Part shown: one piece after another, positions 25,716 to 35,013 of the stretch
Numbering within the stretch: position 1 is the first letter of the stretch
How the letters are laid out: each line of letters starts with the position of its first letter
Source of the DNA: an uncultured Lachnospiraceae bacterium
Lineage (GTDB): Bacteria > Bacillota > Clostridia > Lachnospirales > Lachnospiraceae
Reading direction: 5' to 3'
NCBI GenBank assembly: GCA_947367855.1
Contig: CANBFE010000003.1
Span: 216,116-280,115, forward strand
DNA: 64,000 bases
Notes under the pieces: generated by a model
What the model was told of the DNA's origin: nothing
Seen by the model: the letters and a program-made list of their open reading frames with translations, nothing else
The model's database searches: none
Translations under genes and position numbers: made by a program

Positions 25716-26975
25716 TTACTTACAGGATTCCTTCATCCGTCTCACATCCGCCCCGGTCATCTCCCGGGCGGAATAGCGGGCCTGTTCATAGACCTGGGCC
25801 ATTCCCCGGGTTTCCAGTTTCCTCTCCCACTCTGCCGCGGTATAAAGACCCAGACGGTTCCTGTCCTCTTCGGCCATCCGGGGCGCGGAGGACAGAAGCT
25901 TCTTTTTATATAGCCTGCGTATCCGTTCCTGGGGGGAAAGCGCCGCCAGGAAATTCGTCCTTTTCTTCTGGGTAATCCGCTCCAGTTCACATTTTTCCCG
26001 CAAGTCTACCGCATCTGCAGACTCTACATTCCGGGTCTTATGGAGGCGGAGATTTCTGTACTGCTGAATCAACTTAAACAGCTTTACCAGTAAAATCAGC
26101 GCGCCTATGCAGATAACGGCTACCAGAGCCACTATGGCCACTGCCTCCAAAACCTTCCAGAGCCAGAATGGTTCTCCAGGCTCAGGCAGAGCCATGTCTC
26201 CCATATTGGACTGGGGCTGCTCTTTCACCATGGGAATCTCCGCCTCCTCTTCCGTGACGGAATGCCCGGAAAACAGAAAGCGCAGAAAACGAAGCAGCAG
26301 ATTCTTCAGGGGCTGCAGAAGCCCTGACAGCCAGGCAAACTGCGCGCTGAAAAAGAGAATTCCCGCGCCCAGAATCGTATAAGCCAGTACCAGTCCCATG
26401 CCGGAGTGAAACATTTCCGCAGCAGGCAGATAACCTGCGCTGCTTTCGTTTACGGAAAGGAAGTGAAGATAATGCTCTATGTAATATACGATAAAATACA
26501 GGGCGATGCCTGCAATCAGGGAAAGAATATAGCAGTTATCCCAGTTCCTGATCTCCAGGTAATGGACGAGAAACACGGAAAACGCTCCCATGCCCACGCC
26601 TGCCGCCAGATGTATCCTGTTCGAAAACACTGTGTCATGCTTCAGCCGAAGCACATGGGAATACAACAGATAGCCCAGTGCGCAGAAGATGCAGACCACC
26701 TTTCCCACGGGAAAGCCTGCCGGAATCAACAGGGAAAGAGATACTGTCCCTAAATGCAGCAGTACAAAGGGAAAGAGACGCGTCACTCGAATCCGAATGA
26801 GAAAAAAGCAGAAGGGAAACAGGCTGCACAATGCCCATGCCAGGAGCATGGAATTCCCCTCTCCCGTCAGATTCTGAGAAGCGCCTGCCACAAGCAGGGC
26901 CAGCGGATACAGCAGCCAGTGGTTCATCTGCTGAGTCAGGATTTCATTTACAAATCGGATTTTACCTATGTTCAT
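25716..26975 (-). CDS. DUF4129-type membrane protein of the MoxR operon
   Basis: 419 residues. About seven hydrophobic helices occupy residues 15-215, and an isolated helix lies near 270-295. The cytoplasmic tail ends with a DUF4129-like segment (RIRRLYKKKLL ... YTAAEWERKL ... YEQARYS). In related operons this is the C-terminal domain of a transglutaminase-like protein; no transglutaminase Cys-His-Asp triad is visible here. It follows DUF58, and the three genes likely make one membrane-associated complex of unknown role. Confidence 0.72.
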   Translation of the reverse strand: MNIGKIRFVNEILTQQMNHWLLYPLALLVAGASQNLTGEGNSMLLAWALCSLFPFCFFLIRIRVTRLFPFVLLHLGTVSLSLLIPAGFPVGKVVCIFCALGYLLYSHVLRLKHDTVFSNRIHLAAGVGMGAFSVFLVHYLEIRNWDNCYILSLIAGIALYFIVYYIEHYLHFLSVNESSAGYLPAAEMFHSGMGLVLAYTILGAGILFFSAQFAWLSGLLQPLKNLLLRFLRFLFSGHSVTEEEAEIPMVKEQPQSNMGDMALPEPGEPFWLWKVLEAVAIVALVAVICIGALILLVKLFKLIQQYRNLRLHKTRNVESADAVDLREKCELERITQKKRTNFLAALSPQERIRRLYKKKLLSSAPRMAEEDRNRLGLYTAAEWERKLETRGMAQVYEQARYSAREMTGADVRRMKESCK

Positions 26976-27040
26976 TTCGACTCCTCTATCTTTACTGTCC
27001 GGTTCTCTCTTCTGCCCCGGAACCGGTCACTTTTGTCCCT

Positions 27041-28165
27041 TTATTCTTCAAAACGGACTACGTCGATATACTGCTCCAGGGCCGGCGGAAGCTCCGGGTC
27101 TCTGCCGGAAGAGGAAGGATAAAACCACAAAAAGGGATTTCCCGCATCCCGATACCGGGTCAGCAGTTCCACAAAGTCGTCATATCGATTGGGCGCCACA
27201 AAATAGGTAAAGGATCCCTGGGCCTTCTGAAACAGCATTTCCTCAAAGATCTCCGGGAAATTTGCCGCGGGCTGCTCCACATCAATTCTGGCAAGCCCCC
27301 TGTATACGGCATCCATCTGTCCCTGCCCTGCCTTGGGCGGAATGTTCAGAGGGCTGTGGGTGACGATGTCCACCCCATTGCCGTAACAGGACACCTGAAT
27401 GCCCTGCTGCAGAAAAATCTGACACAGGGAAGCTACGATCCGCAGGGTCATCTCTACGGCAGCATCCTTTTTCAGGATATTGTCGTCCTGTATGTTGAAG
27501 AAGATCCGCACGCTTTTCAGGGAGGTATAATTCCTCTGATTTACCTTCAGATCTCCTGTTTTGGCTGTGGCTTTCCAGTTGATGCTGCGCATATCGTCAT
27601 AGGGCTGGTATTCCCGGATACCCCGGTATTCAAAAGGGTCTTCCAGGAGGTGGCGTCTGGACAGCATTTCTCCGTTCATCCTTACCAGGGACTGCCGCAG
27701 TCTCGCCGCGTCATAGGGCCTGGGATACACATACACTTCCGTTTTTACCGGCCTGTCCGTCACAAGCTGGCCCAGAAAAAACAGATCCGAAGCCACCAGG
27801 CTGATCTCGTCAATGGTATAATATCCCCGTCGTCCGCCCTGAAATTTCAAAGTACGGGTTACCCGCTCTCCTCCGCCGATGCGGAATACATCGTTGCGGT
27901 AGTACTGGTCCGTGGTGCGGGAGCCCTTCTCGTTTCCGAAGATCAGATGCCTGTCTGTCTTGAACTTTACCTTCAGCATGGACAGGGGCAGCCTCTTCCT
28001 GTTTTCAATGATTTCCTTCAGCTCACCCTGTTCCCCCTCAAAGACAGGCTCCTTTCCGAAACTCACAGAGACATACAGAGACTTTTCCCAGAGCTTCTCG
28101 TACAGGAGCTTCTGTAACCAGAGAAGAAGAAAACCGATGAGACCGATGCCTAATAACCGGATCAT
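27041..28165 (-). CDS. DUF58 domain-containing protein
   Basis: 374 residues. One or two N-terminal membrane helices are followed by a von Willebrand A-like domain. The family motif is clear: EYQPYDDMRSINWKATAKTG. In sequenced systems DUF58 works with a MoxR ATPase, probably as its metal-binding vWA partner. The start overlaps the moxR stop as ATGA, which fixes the start and implies coupling. Confidence 0.9.
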   Translation of the reverse strand: MIRLLGIGLIGFLLLWLQKLLYEKLWEKSLYVSVSFGKEPVFEGEQGELKEIIENRKRLPLSMLKVKFKTDRHLIFGNEKGSRTTDQYYRNDVFRIGGGERVTRTLKFQGGRRGYYTIDEISLVASDLFFLGQLVTDRPVKTEVYVYPRPYDAARLRQSLVRMNGEMLSRRHLLEDPFEYRGIREYQPYDDMRSINWKATAKTGDLKVNQRNYTSLKSVRIFFNIQDDNILKKDAAVEMTLRIVASLCQIFLQQGIQVSCYGNGVDIVTHSPLNIPPKAGQGQMDAVYRGLARIDVEQPAANFPEIFEEMLFQKAQGSFTYFVAPNRYDDFVELLTRYRDAGNPFLWFYPSSSGRDPELPPALEQYIDVVRFEE

Positions 28166-29112
28166 CTGCCAAACTCCTCTGTGGGCACCGGGATCGATGC
28201 CAGAATATTTTCCATACGCTTCACCGTGCCCTCAGTGCCCCCGCAGCCATAGCCCAGCACGATCCGGTGGGCCAGTACAGGTATGGCCAGGGACCTGATG
28301 TCGTCCGGCGTCACATAATCCCTTCCCTCCAGATAAGCGTATGCTTTGGCGCAGCGAAGCAGGGCCAGGTTTCCTCTGGGACTGACGCCCAGGATGATCT
28401 CCTCTCCCTTTCTGGTGGCTTCCACAATGTCCACCATATATTCCCGTACGCAGGGATGGACAAAAACCCCAGCCGCTTCCGTTCTGGCCTTTTCCAGATC
28501 CGCAAGGGTCAGGACGCTTTCCAGTTCCGCCAGGGGTTCTCGGTCCATATATTTGTCCAGAATGGCAAGCTCCTCTGCCCTGTCAGGCAGTCCCATGGAA
28601 AGCCGCATCATAAAGCGGTCCATCTGGGCTTCCGGCAGGGGAAAGGTACCGGTAGTCTCCACCGGATTCTGGGTGGCAATGACGAAAAAGGGCTTTCCGG
28701 GCACATAGCTTTCGCCGTCTATGGTAACCTGCCGCTCCTCCATACATTCCAGAAGTCCTGCCTGGGTCCTGGGAGTGGCGCGGTTGATCTCGTCCGCCAG
28801 AAGAATATTGGTAAAAACCGGGCCTTTGCGCAGCACAAATTCATTTTTCTGCCTGTCATATATATTCAGTCCCGTGATGTCGCTGGGCAGCAGATCCGGG
28901 GTAAACTGAATCCTGGCAAATTCAGCGCTGACGCTTTTGGCCAGTGTCTTCGCCAACTTGGTTTTGCCTGTGCCCGGCACGTCCTCCAGTAAGACATGTC
29001 CGTCCGCAAGCAGAGCCGTCACAAGGAGCCGGATGGTCTGTTCCTTTCCTACGATTACTTTTGCGATGTTGGAGGAGAGTCTGTCTCCAAACGCTTTTCC
29101 GTTGTTTTCCAT
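28162..29112 (-). CDS. MoxR-family AAA+ ATPase
   Basis: 316 residues. Walker A is EDVPGTGKTKLAK (about residue 38), Walker B ILLADEINRA, sensor 1 FVIATQNPVE. The C-terminal lid helix bundle carries a GVSPRG sensor 2 region. MoxR ATPases act as chaperones that mature partner complexes. First gene of the MoxR-DUF58-DUF4129 operon, with a strong AAGGAA ribosome-binding site. Confidence 0.93.
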   Translation of the reverse strand: MENNGKAFGDRLSSNIAKVIVGKEQTIRLLVTALLADGHVLLEDVPGTGKTKLAKTLAKSVSAEFARIQFTPDLLPSDITGLNIYDRQKNEFVLRKGPVFTNILLADEINRATPRTQAGLLECMEERQVTIDGESYVPGKPFFVIATQNPVETTGTFPLPEAQMDRFMMRLSMGLPDRAEELAILDKYMDREPLAELESVLTLADLEKARTEAAGVFVHPCVREYMVDIVEATRKGEEIILGVSPRGNLALLRCAKAYAYLEGRDYVTPDDIRSLAIPVLAHRIVLGYGCGGTEGTVKRMENILASIPVPTEEFGR

Positions 29113-29148
29113 TTTCTGTGTGTTCCTTTCTATTATTTTCAGATTACG

Positions 29149-29367
29149 TCACTGCGCATCGGCTTCCTCATCTGTAAATTCCATGATATCTCCTATGTTG
29201 CACTCCAATGTTCTGCAGATCTTCTGCAGGCTTTCCAACGAAACGGTTTCGCCCTTTCCCATTTTTGCCAAAACATTAAAGCTGATTCCCGCCATATCTT
29301 TCAATTCTGTCCGATTCATTTTTTTGTCTATCAAAAGCTTCCATAATCTATCATAACATACAGACAT
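29149..29367 (-). CDS. Short XRE-family helix-turn-helix regulator
   Basis: 72 residues. Almost entirely a Cro/C1-type HTH: MNRTELKDMAGISFNVLAKM and ESLQKICRTLECNIGDIMEF. Such single-domain repressors (YozG-like) are common in Lachnospiraceae. Its target is unknown. It lies 36 nt upstream of moxR in the same direction, so it might regulate that operon. Confidence 0.88.
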   Translation of the reverse strand: MSVCYDRLWKLLIDKKMNRTELKDMAGISFNVLAKMGKGETVSLESLQKICRTLECNIGDIMEFTDEEADAQ

Positions 29368-29484
29368 TTCGATTCTCCCAACAGCTCTCTATTTATTGTA
29401 GTCTGACAGCAGTATACCGCACATTTGATAATATGTCAAGATAATCTCACGAAAATGTGAGAAAGTGTCGAACGTATATTCTGT

Positions 29485-29531
29485 CAAAAAAGCCCTTTGA
29501 CATGAGTTGCTTTACTCACGGCAAAGGGCTT
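29485..29531 (-). terminator. Terminator of the interrupted ABC-transporter operon
   Basis: Stem AAGCCCTTTG / CAAAGGGCTT (10 bp) followed on the minus strand by TTTTTTG. It lies about 65 nt past the stop of the ABC ATPase 3' half and is the original end of that host operon. Confidence 0.8.
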
Positions 29532-29596
29532 GGCTGATTCTCGGATTCTTCCGGTCTGATATAAGTTTTACAAAACAGAGGTTACAACAGGTCCGT

Positions 29597-29764
29597 TTAC
29601 AACAATTTTCCACCATCTATAATAAGTACTTGATTTGCCATATTCTTAATATCTTTGGAATGCGTTACTATAATCACACATTTTTGATATTCATTCGCCA
29701 GATGCCGGAAAATATTCATGATATTCTTTTTATTCTCATCGTCCAGATTGCCCGTAGGCTCATC
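29597..29764 (-). pseudogene. ABC ATPase 3' half, severed by the mobile element
   Basis: Encodes the end of a MacB/LolD-type ATPase: the last codon of Walker B, DEPTGNLDD (D-loop), VIIVTHSKDIK (H-loop His) and a normal end, IDGGKLL. The first 162 codons are at 57340-57825, 27.6 kb away on the same strand. Joining GCTGAT from there to GAGCCTACG here gives an unbroken 216-residue protein of usual family length. Element sequence to its right keeps the frame open to possible starts at 29818 or 29884, giving a hybrid with no ATP-binding loop. Confidence 0.93.
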
Positions 29765-29765
29765 A

Positions 29766-29779
29766 GTAAAATGTACCCC
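29766..29779 (+). repeat. Left terminal inverted repeat of the element
   Basis: GTAAAATGTACCCC. It matches the complement of the right end, GTAAAATGGAGTACC, except for a 3-nt GAG insertion. Host bases ATCA (29762-29765) precede it. Confidence 0.8.
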
Positions 29780-30059
29780 GTCCCCGCAATCCCTTGTAAA
29801 CACTGGCTTTAACGGCATACAAAAGTGTGTATAGTGTTCTGTTTTTCCTGTCGTTTGCCGTAAAAAAAGCATGACCGCAGCCATACTTCGACATTTTCCT
29901 GTATCTTCATTATATATGTGTGTTCCTATCCCGCACCGGTGAGCCGGTCATCCGGCACATGCTTTCATGCAGGATATGTACTCAAAATTTCTTTGCCAAC
30001 GACCAACAGGCATACTTTTTTGTATGCTAGCTGTCGGTTCTTTACCCTTAAGGGCTATA

Positions 30060-30443
30060 TTACAGTTTCCGGAGCAGTTCCCTGTTCTTCCGGTCCAACG
30101 CCTTTTTCAGCTTTTCATTCTCCTGCCGCAGGGCATCCATTTCCTGCTGCATCGCTCTGGCCTGTTTCTGCAGGGACAGTATCTCGTTGTTCATCGCCAT
30201 GTCGAGTATGTTCTTCCTCGGATGGCTCATGCCGCCCTGCTGCTCCTGCACCTTATCGAGTGTCTGACGCACCAATGGGTTCTTGTAAAAAAAGCCTCTC
30301 GAAAGCCCTGTTTTTTCCATCAGCTTTGGGACTGTGACCTTTTCCCCCTCATCCATCATTTCAAAGATAGCTTTCCTCGCCCTATCTACCTTCTCATCGC
30401 TGGACTTCCGGTTACATTTCAGCATCTTCTCGTATTTGTTCAT
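30060..30443 (-). CDS. DUF6262 / Tn554 TnpC-like transposition accessory protein
   Basis: 127 residues, very close to the 125 of Tn554 TnpC. The N-terminal helix-turn-helix region reads VTVPKLMEKTGLSRGFFYKN. The C-terminal half is a coiled coil (ILSLQKQARAMQQEMDALR). In Tn554 TnpC aids and orients transposition. The start lies inside the end of the preceding recombinase gene (overlap 32 nt), so expression is coupled. It is the element gene nearest the left end. Confidence 0.85.
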   Translation of the reverse strand: MNKYEKMLKCNRKSSDEKVDRARKAIFEMMDEGEKVTVPKLMEKTGLSRGFFYKNPLVRQTLDKVQEQQGGMSHPRKNILDMAMNNEILSLQKQARAMQQEMDALRQENEKLKKALDRKNRELLRKL

Positions 30444-31929
30444 ATTCTTCCTCCCATCCGTCCAGATTCTGTAGGATTATCTCCGACAGCATGTTCCTGA
30501 CCTCCCGTGTCTCATCGGCCAGCGTCTGGTTGCTCATCTTTCTGTAATATTTCACATTCTGGACACTGCTGTGCCCCAGCAGTTTGGCGATGGTGAAATC
30601 GTCCAGATGCATCTCTGTCAGCTTTGCGCCATAGTAGTGCCGGAACATATGGCTCCCAAAACCGAACAGCCTGCCATTGTCATCCCGTAGGTCTTCCTTG
30701 TGGATCATCTCCACCACTTTGTTCTGCAGCCTATTGTATGGCAGGGGGTTCTCCGGGTTCTTATCATCCACAAAGATGAATCTTGTCGGACCGTGCCGTT
30801 CCTCCGTATAGGCTATCGCCCTGCGAATCAGATCCGCCAAATCGCGGCTCACTGGTTTCTCGAAAGTCTTGGTCTTCATCTGCCGTATCCGTATAATCGT
30901 CTCCCCACCGTATTCGTACAGGCAGTCCGTCTGGAGTGTCAGTGTGTCGGAAATCCGGGTGCCAAGCATCTGGTGTATGACCATCGCCCTGGCAATCTGC
31001 TCGTCCAACTTTACGATCCCCGCATTCAGCCTTTTCAGTTCCTCATCGGAGTATACCTTGAATTCCGGCTGCCGGGCAGGAGGGATGTCCCGGTTCAGAA
31101 AGAGCATTTCCAGGTTCGCGTAGTCGCATGCCTTGCCGATGCTCTCCAGGATGGAGCGGAGCCTGTTCAGGTCTGCATGGAAGCTCTTGGGCTCCGTATC
31201 CTCCGTTTTCAGGTAGGTCAGGTATTCCTCCAGGACTTCCCTGCTGATGTCCCGGCAGGACTGCACCCCTTTCTGCCTGTCTGCCAGATATCCGGTCAGG
31301 CGGCGCATTGCCGTCATCTCCTTCTGTACGCAGGCAATCGCTTCTTTCTGGAGGTTCAAATATATCCCCCTTTTGAGTTCTTCCCGTACTGCAGGTTGTG
31401 GTATCCTTGTGAAATTGACCGTCCTATAATTCTTTATAGGGTTTGCCTTGAACTGGATGTCTAGCCGGTCCAGTTCCCATATGTCCCTGTCGGTCTTCTT
31501 TTCCTCTGCCTCCCCCTGTCCGACAAATTCCAGTATCCCGACAAAGTAATTGATGAGCCCGCTCCTGCCCACCCCCGTGTTCCCGTATACACCATGTTTC
31601 TCGATGGTCAGCGGGATTCCCTCCGACATCATCCAGCCCTTGAGCTGGCGCAGCCACGTCTGCGTGTCACGGTTTTTGAGGCTTTCCACCCGTTTTGCCC
31701 TCTTTTGCAGGAAACAGCATATTTTTTTGTAATGCTGCATTTCCCCATAGACCGTCATCATCGACACGCTGCCTGCCCTATGCAGGATGAATGCGGCAAG
31801 TTCTTCCCGTATCTTCCCCGCTGGCACTGCGCTCAGGTCATAGTATGGGTTTTTCCCCATCCGTTTCTGTTGGATGTCCGTTGCCGTCCTGTAGCCATCC
31901 AGTTCTTTCAGGAATATCTTGTCCTCCAT
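30412..31929 (-). CDS. Tyrosine recombinase 3 of the module (505 residues)
   Basis: The ATG at 31929 is used; a GTG lies two codons earlier. The catalytic domain is complete: Arg in LGTRISDTL, His and Arg in SHMFRHYYG, His in LLGHSSVQNV and Tyr in VKYYRKM. The long N-terminal region (about 300 residues) presumably binds the element ends. It overlaps the preceding recombinase by about 90 nt. Classic Tn554 has only two recombinases plus TnpC, so this third one resembles the recombinase-in-trio arrangement. Confidence 0.88.
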   Translation of the reverse strand: MEDKIFLKELDGYRTATDIQQKRMGKNPYYDLSAVPAGKIREELAAFILHRAGSVSMMTVYGEMQHYKKICCFLQKRAKRVESLKNRDTQTWLRQLKGWMMSEGIPLTIEKHGVYGNTGVGRSGLINYFVGILEFVGQGEAEEKKTDRDIWELDRLDIQFKANPIKNYRTVNFTRIPQPAVREELKRGIYLNLQKEAIACVQKEMTAMRRLTGYLADRQKGVQSCRDISREVLEEYLTYLKTEDTEPKSFHADLNRLRSILESIGKACDYANLEMLFLNRDIPPARQPEFKVYSDEELKRLNAGIVKLDEQIARAMVIHQMLGTRISDTLTLQTDCLYEYGGETIIRIRQMKTKTFEKPVSRDLADLIRRAIAYTEERHGPTRFIFVDDKNPENPLPYNRLQNKVVEMIHKEDLRDDNGRLFGFGSHMFRHYYGAKLTEMHLDDFTIAKLLGHSSVQNVKYYRKMSNQTLADETREVRNMLSEIILQNLDGWEEEYEQIREDAEM

Positions 31930-33661
31930 CCGCACCGCCCCTTTCTCCCTTTATTTTTAAGCCGGCCGCAAGGCTGCCGTACTCCTTAAAATATTTTTCG
32001 CTTGCTTTTTCTATCTTCCTTGGCATGTAGTCCACATACTGCCGGGTCATTTCCTCGTAGACATGCCCCAGATAATCCCTCACTCCCTGCAGGGACACCC
32101 CACTGTCATAGAACAGAGTGGCTATGCCGTGGCGGTAGTCGTGTGGCCTGAAGATGTATTCCCCACCCTCTATGCCGTTCTTTTCACAGTATTCCTGCAT
32201 CCTGACCCGGTACGTAGCGCTTTTGTATGCCCCTCCCTGACTGCCCTGGAACACATATTCATCAGGCGTTATCCTGTGTTTTGTCAGGTATACCTTCATC
32301 AGCTTGTACAGGGCGTATGGTATGGGTATCCGCTTATAGCTCCGCATCTTGGTCTGGTAGACCTGCACCCATGCGTCCTTTCCCTGTATGTAATAGGCAT
32401 CCCCCTTCAGCGTGCAGACCTCGCTGATGCGCAGCCCAATCCCCCATAGGTGGAGATACATCAGCCGGATATCCTCCGGGAAGCCAGGGAGTTTCCGCAG
32501 TATCTCCGCCCATACTTCCGATCCCACACTTCTGTCGTTATGTTCCGGCACCACTTTTTTCAGGTAATAGTCCACACGGAACGGTGCCCGCTCAATGTAC
32601 CCCCTTGCGGTCAGGAAGTTAAAGAAGTGCTGGACCGCCAATGCCTGTGCGTTATAGGATTTCGGCCGGAGCTTTTTCTCCATCAGCTTTTGGAAATAGG
32701 CTTCCATCTGCCCCTCTGTGGCAGTGAGGACGTCCTGCTGCTCCAGCCCCGCCAGAAAGTCCCTCACCCATAGCTGTTCCGTCTGCAGCTTGCTGATCGA
32801 CAGGTTGGTCACGCCAATCCCATATCGCATATATTTTTTCAACAGTTCCCGGTTACCTTTATTTGCTACCTCCAGAAAAGAAAGGCGTTTCACCGGCTGC
32901 GCTGGATTTATGCGTTCCGGCTGTAAGTGAAGGCGCTCCATGTACCATACGTTTGCGTCCCACCGTATCTCAGTGGCCTGCATAAAAAGAGCCTTCCTGC
33001 ATAGGTCGATGATTCCGGCCGCTGCTCTTTTCGCCCCGGATGCCCGCATCACACCCTCTAATTCGTCCGCCTGCATAGGCTCGATGCCGTCAATGTCGCA
33101 GATGCCCCTGTCCACGCAGAAGCCATACAGCCCTTTCAGCCTGTGCAGATGAGCCAACATCTGGTCCCCCTTGTAGTTCCCTATGATGTAGTGCAGGCTG
33201 TCAAAGACCTGCCGTTTCATTTTTTCAGGAGCCGCGCGTCCGAAGTCCCATGCCAGCCCGTTCTTATGATTGGCACGGATGAACCGCTCTGCTATCTCCG
33301 GGTCCGGATGGTACGGCAGGAACAGGATGCCGTTCCTGTATTCTGCCGCTGGTTTCCCCTTCCCCCGTACTGCCCGCACCTGCCCTTTTATGGATTGGAG
33401 CTTGACCAGGTCCATGGCTTTCAAGTAAGCCAGATAGGCGGTAGAGCGGAATTGCCCTCTGAGACAGCTTTCATAGGCAGTCCTCGCCGGATAGTCCAAG
33501 TCACAGATATGCCATATCCCCTGTGCCTCCATGAATGCCCTGAGTTTATTTCTGTGCACGGAGGATATCTCTGTACATTCCGCAAGCTCCCTCTCCAGCT
33601 GTTCCTGTAATTGTCCTGTGTCCTCCTGCGGCACCGCCTGCAGGTATTGGTATGCCGGCAT
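31838..33661 (-). CDS. Tyrosine recombinase 2 of the module (TnpB-like, 607 residues)
   Basis: ATG 33661 is preferred (AGGAAAGG 9 nt upstream); GTG codons lie just before. Length is close to Tn554 TnpB (about 630). The C-terminal catalytic domain has Arg in GLRISEVCTL, His-Arg in PHDYRHGIA, His in YLGHVYEEM and Tyr in RQYVDYMP. Only about 15 nt separate it from recombinase 1, and it overlaps recombinase 3. All three have complete catalytic sets, so the module looks functional. Confidence 0.9.
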   Translation of the reverse strand: MPAYQYLQAVPQEDTGQLQEQLERELAECTEISSVHRNKLRAFMEAQGIWHICDLDYPARTAYESCLRGQFRSTAYLAYLKAMDLVKLQSIKGQVRAVRGKGKPAAEYRNGILFLPYHPDPEIAERFIRANHKNGLAWDFGRAAPEKMKRQVFDSLHYIIGNYKGDQMLAHLHRLKGLYGFCVDRGICDIDGIEPMQADELEGVMRASGAKRAAAGIIDLCRKALFMQATEIRWDANVWYMERLHLQPERINPAQPVKRLSFLEVANKGNRELLKKYMRYGIGVTNLSISKLQTEQLWVRDFLAGLEQQDVLTATEGQMEAYFQKLMEKKLRPKSYNAQALAVQHFFNFLTARGYIERAPFRVDYYLKKVVPEHNDRSVGSEVWAEILRKLPGFPEDIRLMYLHLWGIGLRISEVCTLKGDAYYIQGKDAWVQVYQTKMRSYKRIPIPYALYKLMKVYLTKHRITPDEYVFQGSQGGAYKSATYRVRMQEYCEKNGIEGGEYIFRPHDYRHGIATLFYDSGVSLQGVRDYLGHVYEEMTRQYVDYMPRKIEKASEKYFKEYGSLAAGLKIKGERGGADGGQDIPERTGWLQDGNGHPTETDGEKPIL

Positions 33662-33676
33662 GCCCACCACCCTTTC

Positions 33677-34792
33677 CTATGGCATCTTCCCGATGCCGTA
33701 ATTTACGGAATGCTTCTCGTAGAACTCCCGGCTCGCCTCCAGCAGCTTGTCATCCAGAATGCCCAGATATTTAATCGTGGTATCCAGATGCTTATGCCCC
33801 AGAGCCTGGCTGATCAGCTCCAGCGGCCAACCCGCATTCCATCTCGTGACTGCGAAATACCTCCGCAGCATGTGCGGCGTCAGTTCCGTCCCTGTCTTTT
33901 CCGCTGCCCGCTCCAGCATGGCGTAGACGCTGTCCACTTTCAGGGGCTGCCCCGCCGTATCGCCGGAGATGTTGATGAACAGGTAATTCTGGTGCTGGAG
34001 GAGTTCCCGGTACTCGGCAATGTATCCCATCAGGAAATCAAAGGCATCATTGCTGATCTTGGCTTTGCGGTACTCTGCGTTCTTTGCACGGGCATTGTTC
34101 TCATTGTCGTCACGGAAGTACACGCCGATGGTGTGCTTCTCATAGTCGATGTCCCTGGCATAATACACGCCCAGGATCTCCCCGATGCGGAACCCGGTCT
34201 CCGCGATCAGCAGGAGGAGCAGCTGGTCCCTGCTGTTGGTGCATGCCTGCAGGGTGGCGATGATCTCATCCTCCTTTGCCGCACGCACGTCCCGTTCCTC
34301 CGCTTTCATATAGCCGCCGAATGCCCTGCAGCGCAGCGTCCGCTTGACTCCTGCCGCATTCGGCACAGTAATCTGGCTGTAGGAGAGTACCCGGAGGCTC
34401 GGCGCATAGCCGCATTCCGCCATAAAAAGATAGAACCCGAACACATCCTTTAAGTATGCGTTACAGGTTCCATTGTCAGCGTCTCCCGCCTTCTTCTTTC
34501 CCGTGTGGCAGCCTTCTTTCAGCCAATACAGGAACTGTGTGAAATGGCTGCTCTGTTCCTCATATCCCATACCGCAGACCGTCTGGAAATCCAGGCATTT
34601 TTCTGCCAGGTATTCCATGTAGCAGCAGAGGGAAAAGGCATACCTTTTTACCGTGTTCGGGGAAAGGTTCGTCTTTATCTTATGTTTCAGATACCTGCTG
34701 GGAAGCAGGACAATGTCCAGCGTCTCGCCGTCCATGATGTAGAAATATCTTGTTGTTCCTTCGGCTGCTGTCTCCACCGTATACCGTTTCAT
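33677..34792 (-). CDS. Tyrosine recombinase 1 of the module (TnpA-like)
   Basis: 371 residues, close to Tn554 TnpA (361). Core-binding domain about 35-150. Catalytic residues: Arg in TGFRIGEILG, His-Arg in PHMLRRYFA, His in LGHKHLDTT and Tyr in IKYLGILD. First gene of the recombinase operon; its ATG overlaps the stop of a 66-codon ORF as ATGA. Together with recombinases 2 and 3 it should cut and join the element ends. The assembly and order of action are inferred from Tn554. Confidence 0.92.
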   Translation of the reverse strand: MKRYTVETAAEGTTRYFYIMDGETLDIVLLPSRYLKHKIKTNLSPNTVKRYAFSLCCYMEYLAEKCLDFQTVCGMGYEEQSSHFTQFLYWLKEGCHTGKKKAGDADNGTCNAYLKDVFGFYLFMAECGYAPSLRVLSYSQITVPNAAGVKRTLRCRAFGGYMKAEERDVRAAKEDEIIATLQACTNSRDQLLLLLIAETGFRIGEILGVYYARDIDYEKHTIGVYFRDDNENNARAKNAEYRKAKISNDAFDFLMGYIAEYRELLQHQNYLFINISGDTAGQPLKVDSVYAMLERAAEKTGTELTPHMLRRYFAVTRWNAGWPLELISQALGHKHLDTTIKYLGILDDKLLEASREFYEKHSVNYGIGKMP

Positions 34793-34989
34793 CCGCTTCC
34801 GCCTCCTTCCCTGACGCCATACACAGTATACCGTGCAGGCGTGATGTTATCCATATCCATACCCAACAAACATGTCCGTCCAAAATAAAGCAGGACTGAC
34901 AAAGGGGTTCCGCCGGTCTGGCAGCTTCCTGCCACACTAACCGCTACGTCGTCCGTCCCATAAACTGCCGCCATAGTATCGTCCTGCAT
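34789..34989 (-). CDS. Possible 66-residue protein coupled to recombinase 1
   Basis: The frame ends in an ATGA overlap with the recombinase 1 start, the usual sign of coupling. The sequence includes LSVLLYFGRTCLLGMDMDN and a Gly-rich tail. No ribosome-binding site is obvious and no family was recognised. It could be a real small protein, a leader peptide, or a remnant. Confidence 0.4.
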   Translation of the reverse strand: MQDDTMAAVYGTDDVAVSVAGSCQTGGTPLSVLLYFGRTCLLGMDMDNITPARYTVYGVREGGGSG

Positions 34990-35013
34990 TTCATGGTCTC
35001 GGATACACCATGC

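Noticed and set aside
26831..28117. 428-codon plus-strand open frame
   Set aside because: Antisense to DUF58 and the DUF4129-type gene, which have clear motifs and an ATGA overlap.
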